DNA from: CAZGBT01 sp964524025
GTDB taxonomy: Archaea; Aenigmatarchaeota; Aenigmatarchaeia; CG10238-14; EX4484-224
Reading direction: 5' to 3'
DNA length: 64,000 nucleotides
Assembly: GCA_964524025.1 (NCBI GenBank)
Contig: CAZGBT010000001.1
Span: 1 to 64,000 of the forward strand
Shown here: positions 48,339 through 56,743 of the stretch, piece after piece
How positions within the stretch are numbered: position 1 is the stretch's first letter
Layout of the letters: each line of letters begins with the position of its first letter
Position numbers and translations under genes: made by a program
Notes under the pieces: model-generated
Databases searched by the model: none
Told to the model about the DNA's origin: nothing
The model's input: only the letters and a program-made list of their open reading frames with translations

Positions 48339-48851
48339 ATGAAAGTAGCTGTCGGATCTGGTAATCCAGTAAAGCTGAAAGCTGTTGAAGAAGTGTTTAG
48401 GAATTTTTTTGGAGACGTAAAAGTAATAGGAGTTAGAGTGGAAAGTGGAGTTTCTTCACAACCAGTTAACGAAGAAGTTATAAAAGGTGCGATTCAGAGA
48501 GCAAAACTTGCGATAAAAAAGTGTGAAGCGGACTTTGGTGTTGGCATAGAATCTGGAATTATTAGGTTTGGAGAAAAATTTTACAATTTAAACTTTATTG
48601 CAATAATTGACAGGAGCGGTAATCTATTTACGGGAATCTCTGGTGGTTTTGAATTACAGGATGAGATAGTGGAAGAATTGAATAAAGGCAAGGAATTAAG
48701 CGATATAGTAGAGGAAATTACCGGACTAAGTAACATTAGGCACAATAAGGGTCTAATAGGAATTTTAACTGACGGAAAGATAGACAGAAAAGAACTCATT
48801 AAGCAGGGTGTTTTTATGGCATTAGCTTCTATGCGTAAATTATGCAAATAA
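48339..48851 (+). CDS. Non-canonical purine NTP phosphatase (YjjX/DUF84-like)
   Basis: Starting at the ATG at 48339 (MKVAVGSGNPVKLKAVEEVF), the 170-residue protein has the inosine/xanthosine triphosphatase features: GNPVKLKAV, GVSSQPVNEEVIKGAIQRA, FGVGIESGIIRFGEKFYNL. It would remove ITP or XTP, and it releases phosphate. The first codons of the frame upstream overlap the GDPD-like gene and are not used. Its 3' end overlaps the first ATPase gene by ten bases. Confidence 0.88.
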   Translation: MKVAVGSGNPVKLKAVEEVFRNFFGDVKVIGVRVESGVSSQPVNEEVIKGAIQRAKLAIKKCEADFGVGIESGIIRFGEKFYNLNFIAIIDRSGNLFTGISGGFELQDEIVEELNKGKELSDIVEEITGLSNIRHNKGLIGILTDGKIDRKELIKQGVFMALASMRKLCK

Positions 48852-49663
48852 TAGCCTCTACAGGTGGCAAAGGGGGAACAGGAAAAACGACTTTTGCAAT
48901 TTTATTAGCTTTTAAGTTGGTTAAAGAAGGAAAAAAAGTAGTTTTATGCGATTGCGATATAGAATGTCCAAATTGTTACATAATATTAAATCAAGAGTTA
49001 AAAAATGGAGACTCTCTTTTCAGGTTTTTTCCTGAATTAGATAGGGATAAGTGTAAAAAATGCGGCTTATGTTCTAAAGTTTGTAAGGAAAATGCAATTC
49101 TTTGGGTTAGAGGTAAATTTCCCATATTTTTTAAGGAAATTTGCTCTTGTTGTGGAGCTTGTTGGATTGTTTGCCCTAACAATGCTATAAAAAAGAAAGC
49201 TGAGGAAGCAGGAAAGGTTTTCTATAATAAAATAAACGAGAATTTTTGGCTTGTTACAGGAGTTTCCAACGAAAAAATTTCTGAAACCGGACCTTTAGTA
49301 AGACAAGTTAAAGAAAAAGCTATAAATCTTGCGAAAAGGATAGATGCAGATTTTTTGATAATAGATACAGCTCCTGGAACTCATTGTAACGTTATCCAAG
49401 CTTTGATGAACTGCGATAAAGTTTATGCTGTAACCGAGCCAACTCCTTTGGGAGCTCACGACCTTAAGCTTATTTTAGAACTAATTCAGAAATTAGGGTT
49501 AAAAGCAGAAATCGTCTTGAATAAAGCTGGTTTAGGAAAGGATGAATTAATAGAAAAAATTGCTAAACAGTTTGAAACTAAAATTTCTTTTAGAATTCCT
49601 TACTCAGAAGATTTAATGAAAGCTTACTCAAGAAAAGAGTTGCATAAGGTTGAGATATTATGA
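48842..49663 (+). CDS. MinD-family ATPase with two [4Fe-4S] sites (first of pair)
   Basis: The 273-residue protein has the Walker A TGGKGGTGKTTFAILLAF and VLCDCDIECPN, then an inserted ferredoxin domain with CKKCGLCSKVCKENAI (about 68-80) and CSCCGACWIVCPNNAI (about 100-114), and LIIDTAPGTHCNVIQALM (Walker B). It matches the twin ATPases of ORP operons (Mrp/NBP35-like) that may insert clusters into the ORP-like protein. It overlaps the next ATPase gene by four bases (ATGA), so the two are translated together and may form a heterodimer. Confidence 0.93.
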   Translation: MQIIASTGGKGGTGKTTFAILLAFKLVKEGKKVVLCDCDIECPNCYIILNQELKNGDSLFRFFPELDRDKCKKCGLCSKVCKENAILWVRGKFPIFFKEICSCCGACWIVCPNNAIKKKAEEAGKVFYNKINENFWLVTGVSNEKISETGPLVRQVKEKAINLAKRIDADFLIIDTAPGTHCNVIQALMNCDKVYAVTEPTPLGAHDLKLILELIQKLGLKAEIVLNKAGLGKDELIEKIAKQFETKISFRIPYSEDLMKAYSRKELHKVEIL

Positions 49664-50511
49664 AAATAGTTATAGCAAGCGGTAAAGGAGGGACTGGAAA
49701 AAGTATGATAGCAAGCAGTTTAGCTATTCTTATTTCTAAAAAAAGGAAAGTTGTTGCATGCGATTGCGATGTAGATGCGCCAAATCTAGCTTTATGGCTT
49801 GGTATTACTAAATTTGATGAGATAAAAAAGATTTCAGTTTCTCAGAAAGCTTTTATAAACCAGGAAATTTGTAAACGATGCGGAAAATGCAAGGAATATT
49901 GCCAATTTTTTGCTATAGAGAAAGTTAATGAAGAGTTTAAGGTTAACCAATTTCTATGCGAGGGTTGCGGAGTTTGCAAAATAGTTTGTCCTTTTAATGC
50001 AATAGAGCTAAGAGAAGTTGAAAGTGGAGAAATAAGGATTAATTATTCTGCATACGACTTTCCAGTAATTTCTGGCTTTTTATATCCAGGCCAAACAGGT
50101 TCTGGTAAAATAGTAGAATTAGTTAAAAAAGAAATCGAGAGGTTTGAGTATGAAATCGCTATCTTAGATGCTCCAGCAGGTTTAGGATGTCCTGTAATAG
50201 CAGCCCTGAAAGATGCAGATTATGCTATTCTCGTTACGGAACCAAGCCCTACAGCATTCTTAGATTTAAAAAGAATTTTAAAACTAGTTAATCATTTTAA
50301 CTTGCAATATGGGGTTGTGATAAATAAGTTTGATCTAAACGAGAAAATTTCCGATGAAATAGAGAGTTTTGTAAGTAAAAATTTGCTAGGCAAGATACCT
50401 TATGACAAAAGAATTGTAGATTGTTTGATTAGCTTAAAACCAGCTATTTTTGTGAAAGAAGTAGAGAAGAAAATAAAAATTATGCTTTCAGAATTATTTA
50501 GCAGAATTTAA
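49660..50511 (+). CDS. MinD-family ATPase with two [4Fe-4S] sites (second of pair)
   Basis: The 283-residue protein has Walker A ASGKGGTGKSMIASSLAILI, VACDCDVDAPNLALWLG, a ferredoxin domain with CKRCGKCKEYCQFFAI and CEGCGVCKIVCPFNAI, and IAILDAPAGLGCPVIAALKD as Walker B. It is a paralogue of the preceding ATPase. Its 3' end overlaps the convergent unknown gene by four bases. Together with the DUF134 regulator, Trp-rich protein, NifX/ORP-like protein and MBL protein it forms the ORP-like cluster. Confidence 0.93.
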   Translation: MKIVIASGKGGTGKSMIASSLAILISKKRKVVACDCDVDAPNLALWLGITKFDEIKKISVSQKAFINQEICKRCGKCKEYCQFFAIEKVNEEFKVNQFLCEGCGVCKIVCPFNAIELREVESGEIRINYSAYDFPVISGFLYPGQTGSGKIVELVKKEIERFEYEIAILDAPAGLGCPVIAALKDADYAILVTEPSPTAFLDLKRILKLVNHFNLQYGVVINKFDLNEKISDEIESFVSKNLLGKIPYDKRIVDCLISLKPAIFVKEVEKKIKIMLSELFSRI

Positions 50512-51461
50512 GAGAACAAATTTTCCTCCAACTCTTTTATCTTATGCTCAACAATTTCTTCCTTACAACCGCTTGCATAAATAGAAAGAAAACAGGAGGC
50601 ATCATTGTATTTAGCTACTTGTATAATAGAGCAACATTTGTCATTCAAAGCTCTTGAAAGCGCTCCCGATGCAACTGGAGCGCCTAGGGCAATTAGGTAA
50701 GCGCTAATGTATTGTTCACGCTCCCATTGATCGATAGACTTGGAAAATAATTCCTTACTTTTCTTAAATATTTTTTCTTCGTAACTTGGTACTTTTATTT
50801 CTAGATTTTTTCTTTCGCTAATTTCAGAAATTACAGCAGATGATAGATAAAACGAAGCCTCAGAAAAGGTATCTTGCTTATCTAACTCTAAACCATCTAA
50901 GTCATATTGCAGAACTTGTTCATAAAGTTCTATTCCAAAAATTTTAAGACCTTCCCAATCCACTAAACCATCTCTAATACTGTCCACCAACGCATGTAAT
51001 AGCTCGTTAATTATGGGGGTTAGGAAAGCTTTATTTAACCTTTCTGGGTCTATAGAAATCACACGATGCAAAAAAAGACGTTTTTCTATGTAAATAAGAG
51101 CTTCAGAAACTTCGTGTAAAATGTCATAGCCTTTCAGTTTGCTATAACACCAAGCTGGGATTGCTATTAAAGTTCTGTCTTCTCCGATAGGAAAGCAACA
51201 AAAGTTAAAAAAAGATAAGTCTTTACCATTATAAACGAATGTTAAGGAAGATGGTAGTATCCTTTCTGCTAAATCTTTTCCGATTAAATCGGATGTGAAT
51301 TTATAAATTATTTGGGAAGCTTTGACTTGAGCATTAAGTATTGTGCTAGCGTCTGTGGTGAAGATTATTTCACCTCTTCTATCACGAATGGCTGGAAATA
51401 TACGTTTTCTTATAAACCTCATTAATTTTTTAGGTAGCCCCGAATAAGCGATTCTCATCAT
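50508..51461 (-). CDS. Unknown 317-residue protein
   Basis: A soluble protein with no recognised family. The N-terminal half has strands (EIIFTTDASTILNAQVKASQ, LTFVYNGKDLSFFNFCCFPI) and the C-terminal half is helical. A segment ILHEVSEALIYIEKRL has His-Glu on a helix but not the HExxH of a protease, and ELLHALVDSIRDGLVDWEGL is another His-bearing helix. It converges with the second ATPase. There is a 151-base empty gap behind its start. Codons resemble its neighbours. Confidence 0.5.
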   Translation of the reverse strand: MMRIAYSGLPKKLMRFIRKRIFPAIRDRRGEIIFTTDASTILNAQVKASQIIYKFTSDLIGKDLAERILPSSLTFVYNGKDLSFFNFCCFPIGEDRTLIAIPAWCYSKLKGYDILHEVSEALIYIEKRLFLHRVISIDPERLNKAFLTPIINELLHALVDSIRDGLVDWEGLKIFGIELYEQVLQYDLDGLELDKQDTFSEASFYLSSAVISEISERKNLEIKVPSYEEKIFKKSKELFSKSIDQWEREQYISAYLIALGAPVASGALSRALNDKCCSIIQVAKYNDASCFLSIYASGCKEEIVEHKIKELEENLFS

Positions 51462-51612
51462 CTAACTCTTCGAACTTAAACTTTTATTACTACTAAGCTA
51501 GCTTTTCTTAAAGGAAATATAAAAGCTTTTATCAACTTTGTAGAATGTTAATTCATAACTATTATAACCATAGACTTGGATGCAGAGGTATAAAAAGTCG
51601 TTATATGACACT

Positions 51613-51879
51613 CTAAGAAGAAGTTAGCTTGTTAATAAATTTCCCTATAGCATCTCTGTATCTTTGGAGTGCTCTGTCAAGATTTTTCAGCAATTCTTCT
51701 CTGCAAACATTCTCATACTTTTGTACCTTTTCTTTCAATTCTTCAGCAGAAATTTTCCCCTCATAAAATGATTTTCCATCGGCGTATAAGCGAGCTTCAT
51801 AAGTTGCTAAAACAAGAGAGATTTTATCTGAAGAATCTTCAGTAACTCTTTCAAGTTCTCTCTTAAACTCTTCCAACAT
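51613..51879 (-). CDS. Small helical protein, unknown
   Basis: An 88-residue soluble, highly charged, all-helical protein (MLEEFKRELERVTEDSSDKI, then KSFYEGKISAEELKEKVQKY). The family is not recognised. Its first codons overlap the end of the membrane protein gene upstream by 17 bases on the same strand, so they form an operon and may interact. Confidence 0.5.
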   Translation of the reverse strand: MLEEFKRELERVTEDSSDKISLVLATYEARLYADGKSFYEGKISAEELKEKVQKYENVCREELLKNLDRALQRYRDAIGKFINKLTSS

Positions 51880-52495
51880 ATCGTTCTAAGATTCTTTTTA
51901 ATCTTTTTAAAGCTTGTGTAGGGATGTAATATGTTCTTGTGTGAGCGTCATAAAAGCCAAATTTTTTGCATAGCTCTGCTTCAAATGCTAGTCTTTCAAT
52001 TAATACTTCCATGTAAATCTCTGGAAAATTTACTATTAATTCTAGCAAATAGACATTTGAAGGTCGTCTAGTCTCGAGGATATACCTTGCTACGTTTCTT
52101 AACGCTGCAAAAAATCGTTCATAAGCTTCATAATGGCCGGTTGGGCTAATTGTCCCTCTTTCCGTTCCTCTCATTTTTAAATAGGCAGCTATTTCCCCAG
52201 CTTTAAAGATCAATACTTTTTCTATAAAATCTCTATCAACATCTTGAACAGACTCCATTAAGCGTTTTTCCCAATACTCCTGAGTAAACTCTTCCTTTTT
52301 TCTTTTCACTCTTGCAGCACTTTTAGCTTTTCCTACCCCCTTTATAATTAACCAAAAAGGAAGTGAAATGAGAATTCCGAAAATAGAGACTCCTCCTATT
52401 AGCTGAAAGTATCCAGTTGGCTTAGAGGTAAAATAGAAAAATGAAAAGCATATTAAAAGGAAAAGGATAACGATTAGAAATAACTTAAGCTTCAT
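51863..52495 (-). CDS. Membrane protein, two N-terminal helices, unknown
   Basis: A 210-residue protein with two membrane helices (about residues 3-24 and 33-55) and a cytoplasmic helical region of 150 residues rich in Arg and Glu. It is coupled by overlap to the 88-residue gene. No catalytic motif is visible. This two-gene unit lies between the ORP-like cluster and the LAGLIDADG gene, in a region that separates rpoN from rps9, so it may have arrived with a mobile segment. Confidence 0.5.
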   Translation of the reverse strand: MKLKLFLIVILFLLICFSFFYFTSKPTGYFQLIGGVSIFGILISLPFWLIIKGVGKAKSAARVKRKKEEFTQEYWEKRLMESVQDVDRDFIEKVLIFKAGEIAAYLKMRGTERGTISPTGHYEAYERFFAALRNVARYILETRRPSNVYLLELIVNFPEIYMEVLIERLAFEAELCKKFGFYDAHTRTYYIPTQALKRLKRILERYVGRV

Positions 52496-52529
52496 TAATT
52501 AATAGTAAAGCGAAAGGGGTAAAAAATCG

Positions 52530-53408
52530 CTAGTGAAAGACTCTGAGATTAAAGAATTTGAAAGAAGAAAGTAACTTAGCTAAATTTGTAACGCTTAAAT
52601 TATTCTTTCCATTTTCAAAATCCCTTATAGCTTCTCTACTAACTCCAATTAGCTTAGCTGCTTCCTTTTGGGTTAAACCCAACTTCTTTCTAAATTCTTT
52701 AAATCTAAGCAATAAACCAAGTTTTGGTATGTTTGAAATTATTTTTATCCATTCATCCCCTTTAGGCCATTTTTCTTTTAAATAATGAATTCTTGATCCT
52801 CTTCCTTTCCTTCCAGTTATGCAATTTTCAATTTCCTTAGGAGGTTTAAAACCTATTAATTTGAAGAAATTGTAAACTGTTGCATCAGAAGTTTTTGACA
52901 AAAGTGCATAGCCACATTCCTTGCCTCTCTTAAACCCACTTCTGTACTTTACTGCATAAAAATTTAAGCCAAGCTCTTTGAGTTTTTGGATTAGAAATTC
53001 TACATCTTCTTTTCTAAAATTGTTTGTAGCTAAAACTATCCAAGGAACTCTATTTGGATCGGGATGTCTAACTAAACTTCCGTCACCAATGTACCAGAAA
53101 AGTAGGGTTGTTGGGGTAAGTTCTAAATCTCTTGGAACTACCTTTTGTGTTTTACCATTAATTTTGGTATACAATCTTCTTCTTAATCGGATAAAAAGTT
53201 CGTGGGATGTGTACAACGAATAAGTTTCATTCCTTCTATCAAAAGTAAAGTAACATCGTAATCCCCATCTTTCCAGTTTGCTTTTAATCCACTCTAAAAG
53301 TTTCTTGTCTTTTGCCGTTACTTTTAGCCGACAGTATTTGTTTTTGTCGATTGTTATGCAACCGTCTCCTAGGAGAAGTCCATTAATAATGTCTTCTAAT
53401 TTATCCAT
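52530..53408 (-). CDS. LAGLIDADG endonuclease-like protein fused to XRE helix-turn-helix
   Basis: The 292-residue protein has two LAGLIDADG-type motifs, IINGLLLGDGCI (about 8-19) and LLFWYIGDGSLV (about 102-113), each preceding a homing-endonuclease half, and a C-terminal XRE-like helix-turn-helix from about 238 (FRKKLGLTQKEAAKLIGVSR then EAIRDFENGKNNLSVTNLAK). It is free-standing, not inside an intein or intron. The fusion could be a regulator that evolved from an endonuclease or a self-regulated homing enzyme. It lies just downstream of rps9 in transcription direction, an interrupted operon. Confidence 0.83.
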   Translation of the reverse strand: MDKLEDIINGLLLGDGCITIDKNKYCRLKVTAKDKKLLEWIKSKLERWGLRCYFTFDRRNETYSLYTSHELFIRLRRRLYTKINGKTQKVVPRDLELTPTTLLFWYIGDGSLVRHPDPNRVPWIVLATNNFRKEDVEFLIQKLKELGLNFYAVKYRSGFKRGKECGYALLSKTSDATVYNFFKLIGFKPPKEIENCITGRKGRGSRIHYLKEKWPKGDEWIKIISNIPKLGLLLRFKEFRKKLGLTQKEAAKLIGVSREAIRDFENGKNNLSVTNLAKLLSSFKFFNLRVFH

Positions 53409-53509
53409 ATAGGATTCTTATAATTTTGGTCTACTTATTAATTTCTAGACACCTCATTTCAAAATTCAAAATAGAAATATGTAGAAAAAAATATTTATTT
53501 TAAAATATA

Positions 53510-53944
53510 CTATCTTTTGCTTCTTTGCTTATGTTTTCGTGCTCCTCTTTTACTAGCTCCCTTGGCTTTATGCGGTTCGTTTCTCCTAGGATCGTAAACA
53601 AGCAAACCTCTATCATAAGCTAAAAACCTTTCTCTTAACTCTTTACTTCTGCTAAACTCTACCAAACCTTTAGCTATAGCTTGCCTTATAGCTTCTGCCT
53701 GACTTACTATACCACCACCCTTAGCTGTTACGTAAATATTAACTTTTGCAGCAACTTCAGGAGCTAGGTATAAAGGTTCTTTGATCCACATTCTCAAAAC
53801 TTCAGTCCCCCAAACCTCTAAAGGCCTGGAGTTTATGAAGATTTTTCCTTTGCCAGCCTCAACCTTAGCTCTTGCAACAGCAGTTTTCCTTTTTCCAGTA
53901 ACAAAAACATATTTTTTCTTTTCTTCTCTTTTCTTTTTTGGCAT
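53510..53944 (-). CDS. rps9: Small ribosomal subunit protein S9 (uS9)
   Basis: The 144-residue protein has KYVFVTGKRKTAVARAKVEA near the start, INSRPLEVWGTEVLRMWIKE, VTAKGGGIVSQAEAIRQAIA and the basic C-terminal tail ending HKQRSKR. It is normally the third gene of the archaeal L18e-L13-S9 operon. Here L13 is 2.3 kb upstream in the same direction, with four other genes between, two on the opposite strand. Confidence 0.97.
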   Translation of the reverse strand: MPKKKREEKKKYVFVTGKRKTAVARAKVEAGKGKIFINSRPLEVWGTEVLRMWIKEPLYLAPEVAAKVNIYVTAKGGGIVSQAEAIRQAIAKGLVEFSRSKELRERFLAYDRGLLVYDPRRNEPHKAKGASKRGARKHKQRSKR

Positions 53945-54020
53945 AAAGATTCATTATCTTTAATTTATTTAAAAAATCTTTAACAATTAGCTATTTAACT
54001 TTAAGGTAGTAGTTAATGTT

Positions 54021-54806
54021 ATGAGTTATATTGTAAAAGAAATTTGTACAGAAGCGAGTAATTTAATGGAAGACGAGCATAAGAAGTTAAATAAAAAAGG
54101 TATAGCAAAGAAAATAGATAATGAGCTACAACGTCTGGTAGGAAATGTTGGAATTTGTCTCAAAAATTGTTTGAATAATATATCTGGGTATCTTACCCCT
54201 TTGACAGGATTGGAAATTGATACATCAGAGTTAGAAGTTAAAGACCTTGTTGTCGAATCCAATTTACTTTCTTTAATTACGGATAGAATTTATGCTTATT
54301 GGAAAACTTTCTGGGAGAAAAAAAGAGAAGAAATTTTGAAAAAAGTTGTAGAGAGGGTAAGAAAAAAGTATGGTTTAACTAAGCTTTTTGTCGACTTTTA
54401 CGATCCAAATCCTATAATTCCACAAACTTCTGTTGGGTTGATTCGAGAAACATCTGTTTGGCGTTATACCTTAAAACGTCCTAGAGGTTTAGAATTTCGT
54501 TATTGCACTTATTTGGAGATAGAGGTAAAAGAAAGTGTAAGCAGGCAAGAGAGGAAGGTTTTTGCTTGGATGGTAAGAAAAAGAACTGAAAAAGGTTTGC
54601 TGAGAAAGGACTCGCCATGGCGTTGGGGAGAAAGAGAAGATGAAGTAGGATTGGCCTACGAACTTGGACTTAATGTAATAAAGTTAGGACCAAATTGGGC
54701 TCTAGTTCAAACTATGTTTATACCAGGAGTGCCTATTTATAGTGAAGTATGGGAAGTTTATAATGAAGCTCTAGAAAAGCTTTATGGGGTTAAACCGAAA
54801 AGTTAA
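54021..54806 (+). CDS. Unknown 261-residue protein
   Basis: The protein is soluble. The first 140 residues are mostly helical (ASNLMEDEHKKLNKKGIAKK, YWKTFWEKKREEILKKVVER), then a strand-rich part contains PNPIIPQTSVGLIRETSVW, LEFRYCTYLEIEVKESVSRQ and DSPWRWGEREDEVGLAYELG. No family is recognised. It sits between rps9 and a HEPN-MNT pair, where the ribosomal operon is broken, so it is probably accessory. It is followed 25 bases later by the HEPN gene on the same strand. Confidence 0.5.
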   Translation: MSYIVKEICTEASNLMEDEHKKLNKKGIAKKIDNELQRLVGNVGICLKNCLNNISGYLTPLTGLEIDTSELEVKDLVVESNLLSLITDRIYAYWKTFWEKKREEILKKVVERVRKKYGLTKLFVDFYDPNPIIPQTSVGLIRETSVWRYTLKRPRGLEFRYCTYLEIEVKESVSRQERKVFAWMVRKRTEKGLLRKDSPWRWGEREDEVGLAYELGLNVIKLGPNWALVQTMFIPGVPIYSEVWEVYNEALEKLYGVKPKS

Positions 54807-54831
54807 GATTCGAATTTTTTAAATTAAATTT

Positions 54832-55209
54832 ATGAGAGAAGAAGTTAGAAGATGGTTTCTTCAAGCGAAAGCTGATTTGAAAACAGCTTTGGATTGTATG
54901 AAAACACAAAACTATTATGCTTGTGTATTCTTTTGTCAACAAGCCATAGAAAAAGCGTTAAAAGCTTATTACATACATAAAAAAAGAGAACTTCCGCCTA
55001 AGACTCATGATCTGACGCAACTTGTAGCTAAATTAAAATTAAAGAAATTTGAAAGAATAGCAAAAAAATTAACACCTGAATTTGTGATTACTAGGTATCC
55101 GGATGCAGCTAATGGCATACCTTATTTGCTTTACGATAAAGAAGATTGTAAAGAAAGTTTGAAATACGCAAGAGAGGTTTTAAAATGGGTAGGAAAAAAG
55201 TTGAAATAA
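54832..55209 (+). CDS. HEPN-domain protein (toxin-like)
   Basis: The 125-residue helical protein shows the HEPN pattern: RRWFLQAKADLKTALDCMKT, YYACVFFCQQAIEKALKAYY, and the RNase motif R-x6-H as Arg52 to His59 in KRELPPKTHDL, which would cut RNA if active. It overlaps the MNT nucleotidyltransferase gene by 25 bases. The pair is a known toxin-antitoxin type in archaea; the MNT protein blocks HEPN by adding AMP near the active site in studied examples. Confidence 0.9.
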   Translation: MREEVRRWFLQAKADLKTALDCMKTQNYYACVFFCQQAIEKALKAYYIHKKRELPPKTHDLTQLVAKLKLKKFERIAKKLTPEFVITRYPDAANGIPYLLYDKEDCKESLKYAREVLKWVGKKLK

Positions 55210-55514
55210 AGGATAAAGATGTTTTAAATTTTCTTAAAAAAGTTAAGCAAAAATTTAGAGTTGAAAAGGTAATATGGTTTGGTTCAAGAGTTAGAGGAGA
55301 TTATTTAGTAAGTAGCGATTACGATTTCATCCTAGTTTCTAAAAAATTTAGAGGTATACCTTTTCGTAAAAGGATAGTTAAAGTTCTGGAATTAACTAAA
55401 AAGCCATGGAAGTTTGATGTTATTTGCTATACGCCTGAAGAATTTGAAAAAAAGAAGAAGGAAATTTGCATAGTCAAGGAAGCCTTGGAGAAAGGTATTT
55501 TATTAGAAATTTAG
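55185..55514 (+). CDS. MNT-type nucleotidyltransferase (antitoxin-like)
   Basis: The 109-residue protein has the minimal nucleotidyltransferase signature WFGSRVRGDYLVSSDYDFIL with Asp45 and Asp47 as metal ligands and a third acidic residue in WKFDVICY. It overlaps the HEPN gene and probably neutralises it. The stop overlaps the DUF362 gene on the other strand by four bases. Confidence 0.92.
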   Translation: MGRKKVEIKDKDVLNFLKKVKQKFRVEKVIWFGSRVRGDYLVSSDYDFILVSKKFRGIPFRKRIVKVLELTKKPWKFDVICYTPEEFEKKKKEICIVKEALEKGILLEI

Positions 55515-56296
55515 CCTACTTTAAATTCTACAATTTTAGGTAAACTACCAAGCTTATGTTTTAATGCTAAATCTATGTAATAAACTTTTTTATATCCTAA
55601 CAATCTTGCTCCTACTATATCGCAAGCTACACAATCTTCGCTAGCTATTGTACAATCAAATCTTTTCAATCTTCCTGTGAGATGAGAACCAAGCATTCCT
55701 GTAGTAGCATCTATTAAAGCAAGGTTTGGTTTTACATGCTTAATCAAATCGATCAATCTTAAACTCCAAATTTTGTAATCTTCTTCTTTATGCATATATC
55801 CTTTAGTCGGTAGTTTATTCCATGGCTTTAAAATCCCCATCATATTTTTCATGCTTAAAGTTACTTCGTAGGCATGTTCCTTTAAAACTGCAGCAGAAAT
55901 TAAATAGCAATCTAAACAAATCTTGTTGACTTTAAATTCCCAAAAATCTCCTTTAATTTTCTTGAAGCTGCCTTTATTTAAATCAACCAATTTTATGCCA
56001 TATTTTTCTTCTAATTCTAAATAACCAGCTTCTTCAAAACATTCAAAAGTATTGAAAGTGCCTCCTGCACCCTCTCCTACGAATATTTCTTCAATTTCTC
56101 TAGAATGTAAAAATTCTATTATACCCTCAACAAATTCTTTCCTTGTAATGGCTCCAGATTCGTTAGGCATAACTTCTACTAAATTAGGCTTTATAAGAAC
56201 TTTACTTTTAGTTATTTCAGGATTAAGTTTCTTTAGGCATTCAAAAGTCCTTTCTCTAGTATTTTTCCCATAACAAACAACAACTTTGCTTACCAT
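55511..56296 (-). CDS. DUF362 family protein
   Basis: The 261-residue protein shows the DUF362 pattern: KVLIKPNLVEVMPNESGAIT, IFVGEGAGGTFNTFECFEEA, CYLISAAVLKEHAYEVTLSM with KNMMGILKPWNK, and ALIDATTGMLGSHLTGRLKR. A C-terminal ferredoxin domain, present in many members, is absent. Its biochemical role is not established. Its first codons overlap the end of rpl13 by seven bases, so it is transcribed with the ribosomal genes. Confidence 0.85.
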   Translation of the reverse strand: MVSKVVVCYGKNTRERTFECLKKLNPEITKSKVLIKPNLVEVMPNESGAITRKEFVEGIIEFLHSREIEEIFVGEGAGGTFNTFECFEEAGYLELEEKYGIKLVDLNKGSFKKIKGDFWEFKVNKICLDCYLISAAVLKEHAYEVTLSMKNMMGILKPWNKLPTKGYMHKEEDYKIWSLRLIDLIKHVKPNLALIDATTGMLGSHLTGRLKRFDCTIASEDCVACDIVGARLLGYKKVYYIDLALKHKLGSLPKIVEFKVG

Positions 56297-56712
56297 CTTT
56301 TCTTTGCACCTAGAGCTAAGGAAATTTCCTCTAACGTTATATACTTAGTCCTTAATTTTGAAGCATCGGCCTCTTTTGGTCTTAAAAATTCTTTTCCTTC
56401 AAATTCTTTGGGAACTCCTATATAAACTTTTAGTCTCCTAAAAGCTTCTCTTCCTTTATGCTTTTTCCAAGGAAGCATTCCTCTAACAGTTCTTCTAAAA
56501 ATGCCATCTGGAGTTCTAGGATAAAATGGACCATGCTGAGGAGATCCTCTCAACCTTTTTCTTAAATATTCTTTAATTTTCATCTTAGGATCTCCAGAAA
56601 TTATAGCCTTTTCACAATTTACAACTACAACTTTTTCACCTTCCAACAATTTTTTAGCTATAATCGAGGCTAGCCTCCCTAAGATCATCCCTTTTGCATC
56701 GTAAACTAGCAT
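56290..56712 (-). CDS. rpl13: Large ribosomal subunit protein L13 (uL13)
   Basis: The 140-residue protein has VYDAKGMILGRLASIIAKKL, VVVNCEKAIISGDPKMKIKE, LRGSPQHGPFYPRTPDGIFR, RTVRGMLPWKKHKGREAFRR and LKVYIGVPKEFEGKEFLRPK. It follows rpl18e by 31 bases on the same strand, the conserved archaeal order. Confidence 0.97.
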   Translation of the reverse strand: MLVYDAKGMILGRLASIIAKKLLEGEKVVVVNCEKAIISGDPKMKIKEYLRKRLRGSPQHGPFYPRTPDGIFRRTVRGMLPWKKHKGREAFRRLKVYIGVPKEFEGKEFLRPKEADASKLRTKYITLEEISLALGAKKRW

Positions 56713-56743
56713 AAAAATAGCATTAGTTTAAGTTATTAAAAAG

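Noticed and set aside
50508..51461. Zinc protease in the 317-residue protein
   Set aside because: HEVSE is not HExxH and no third ligand is evident.
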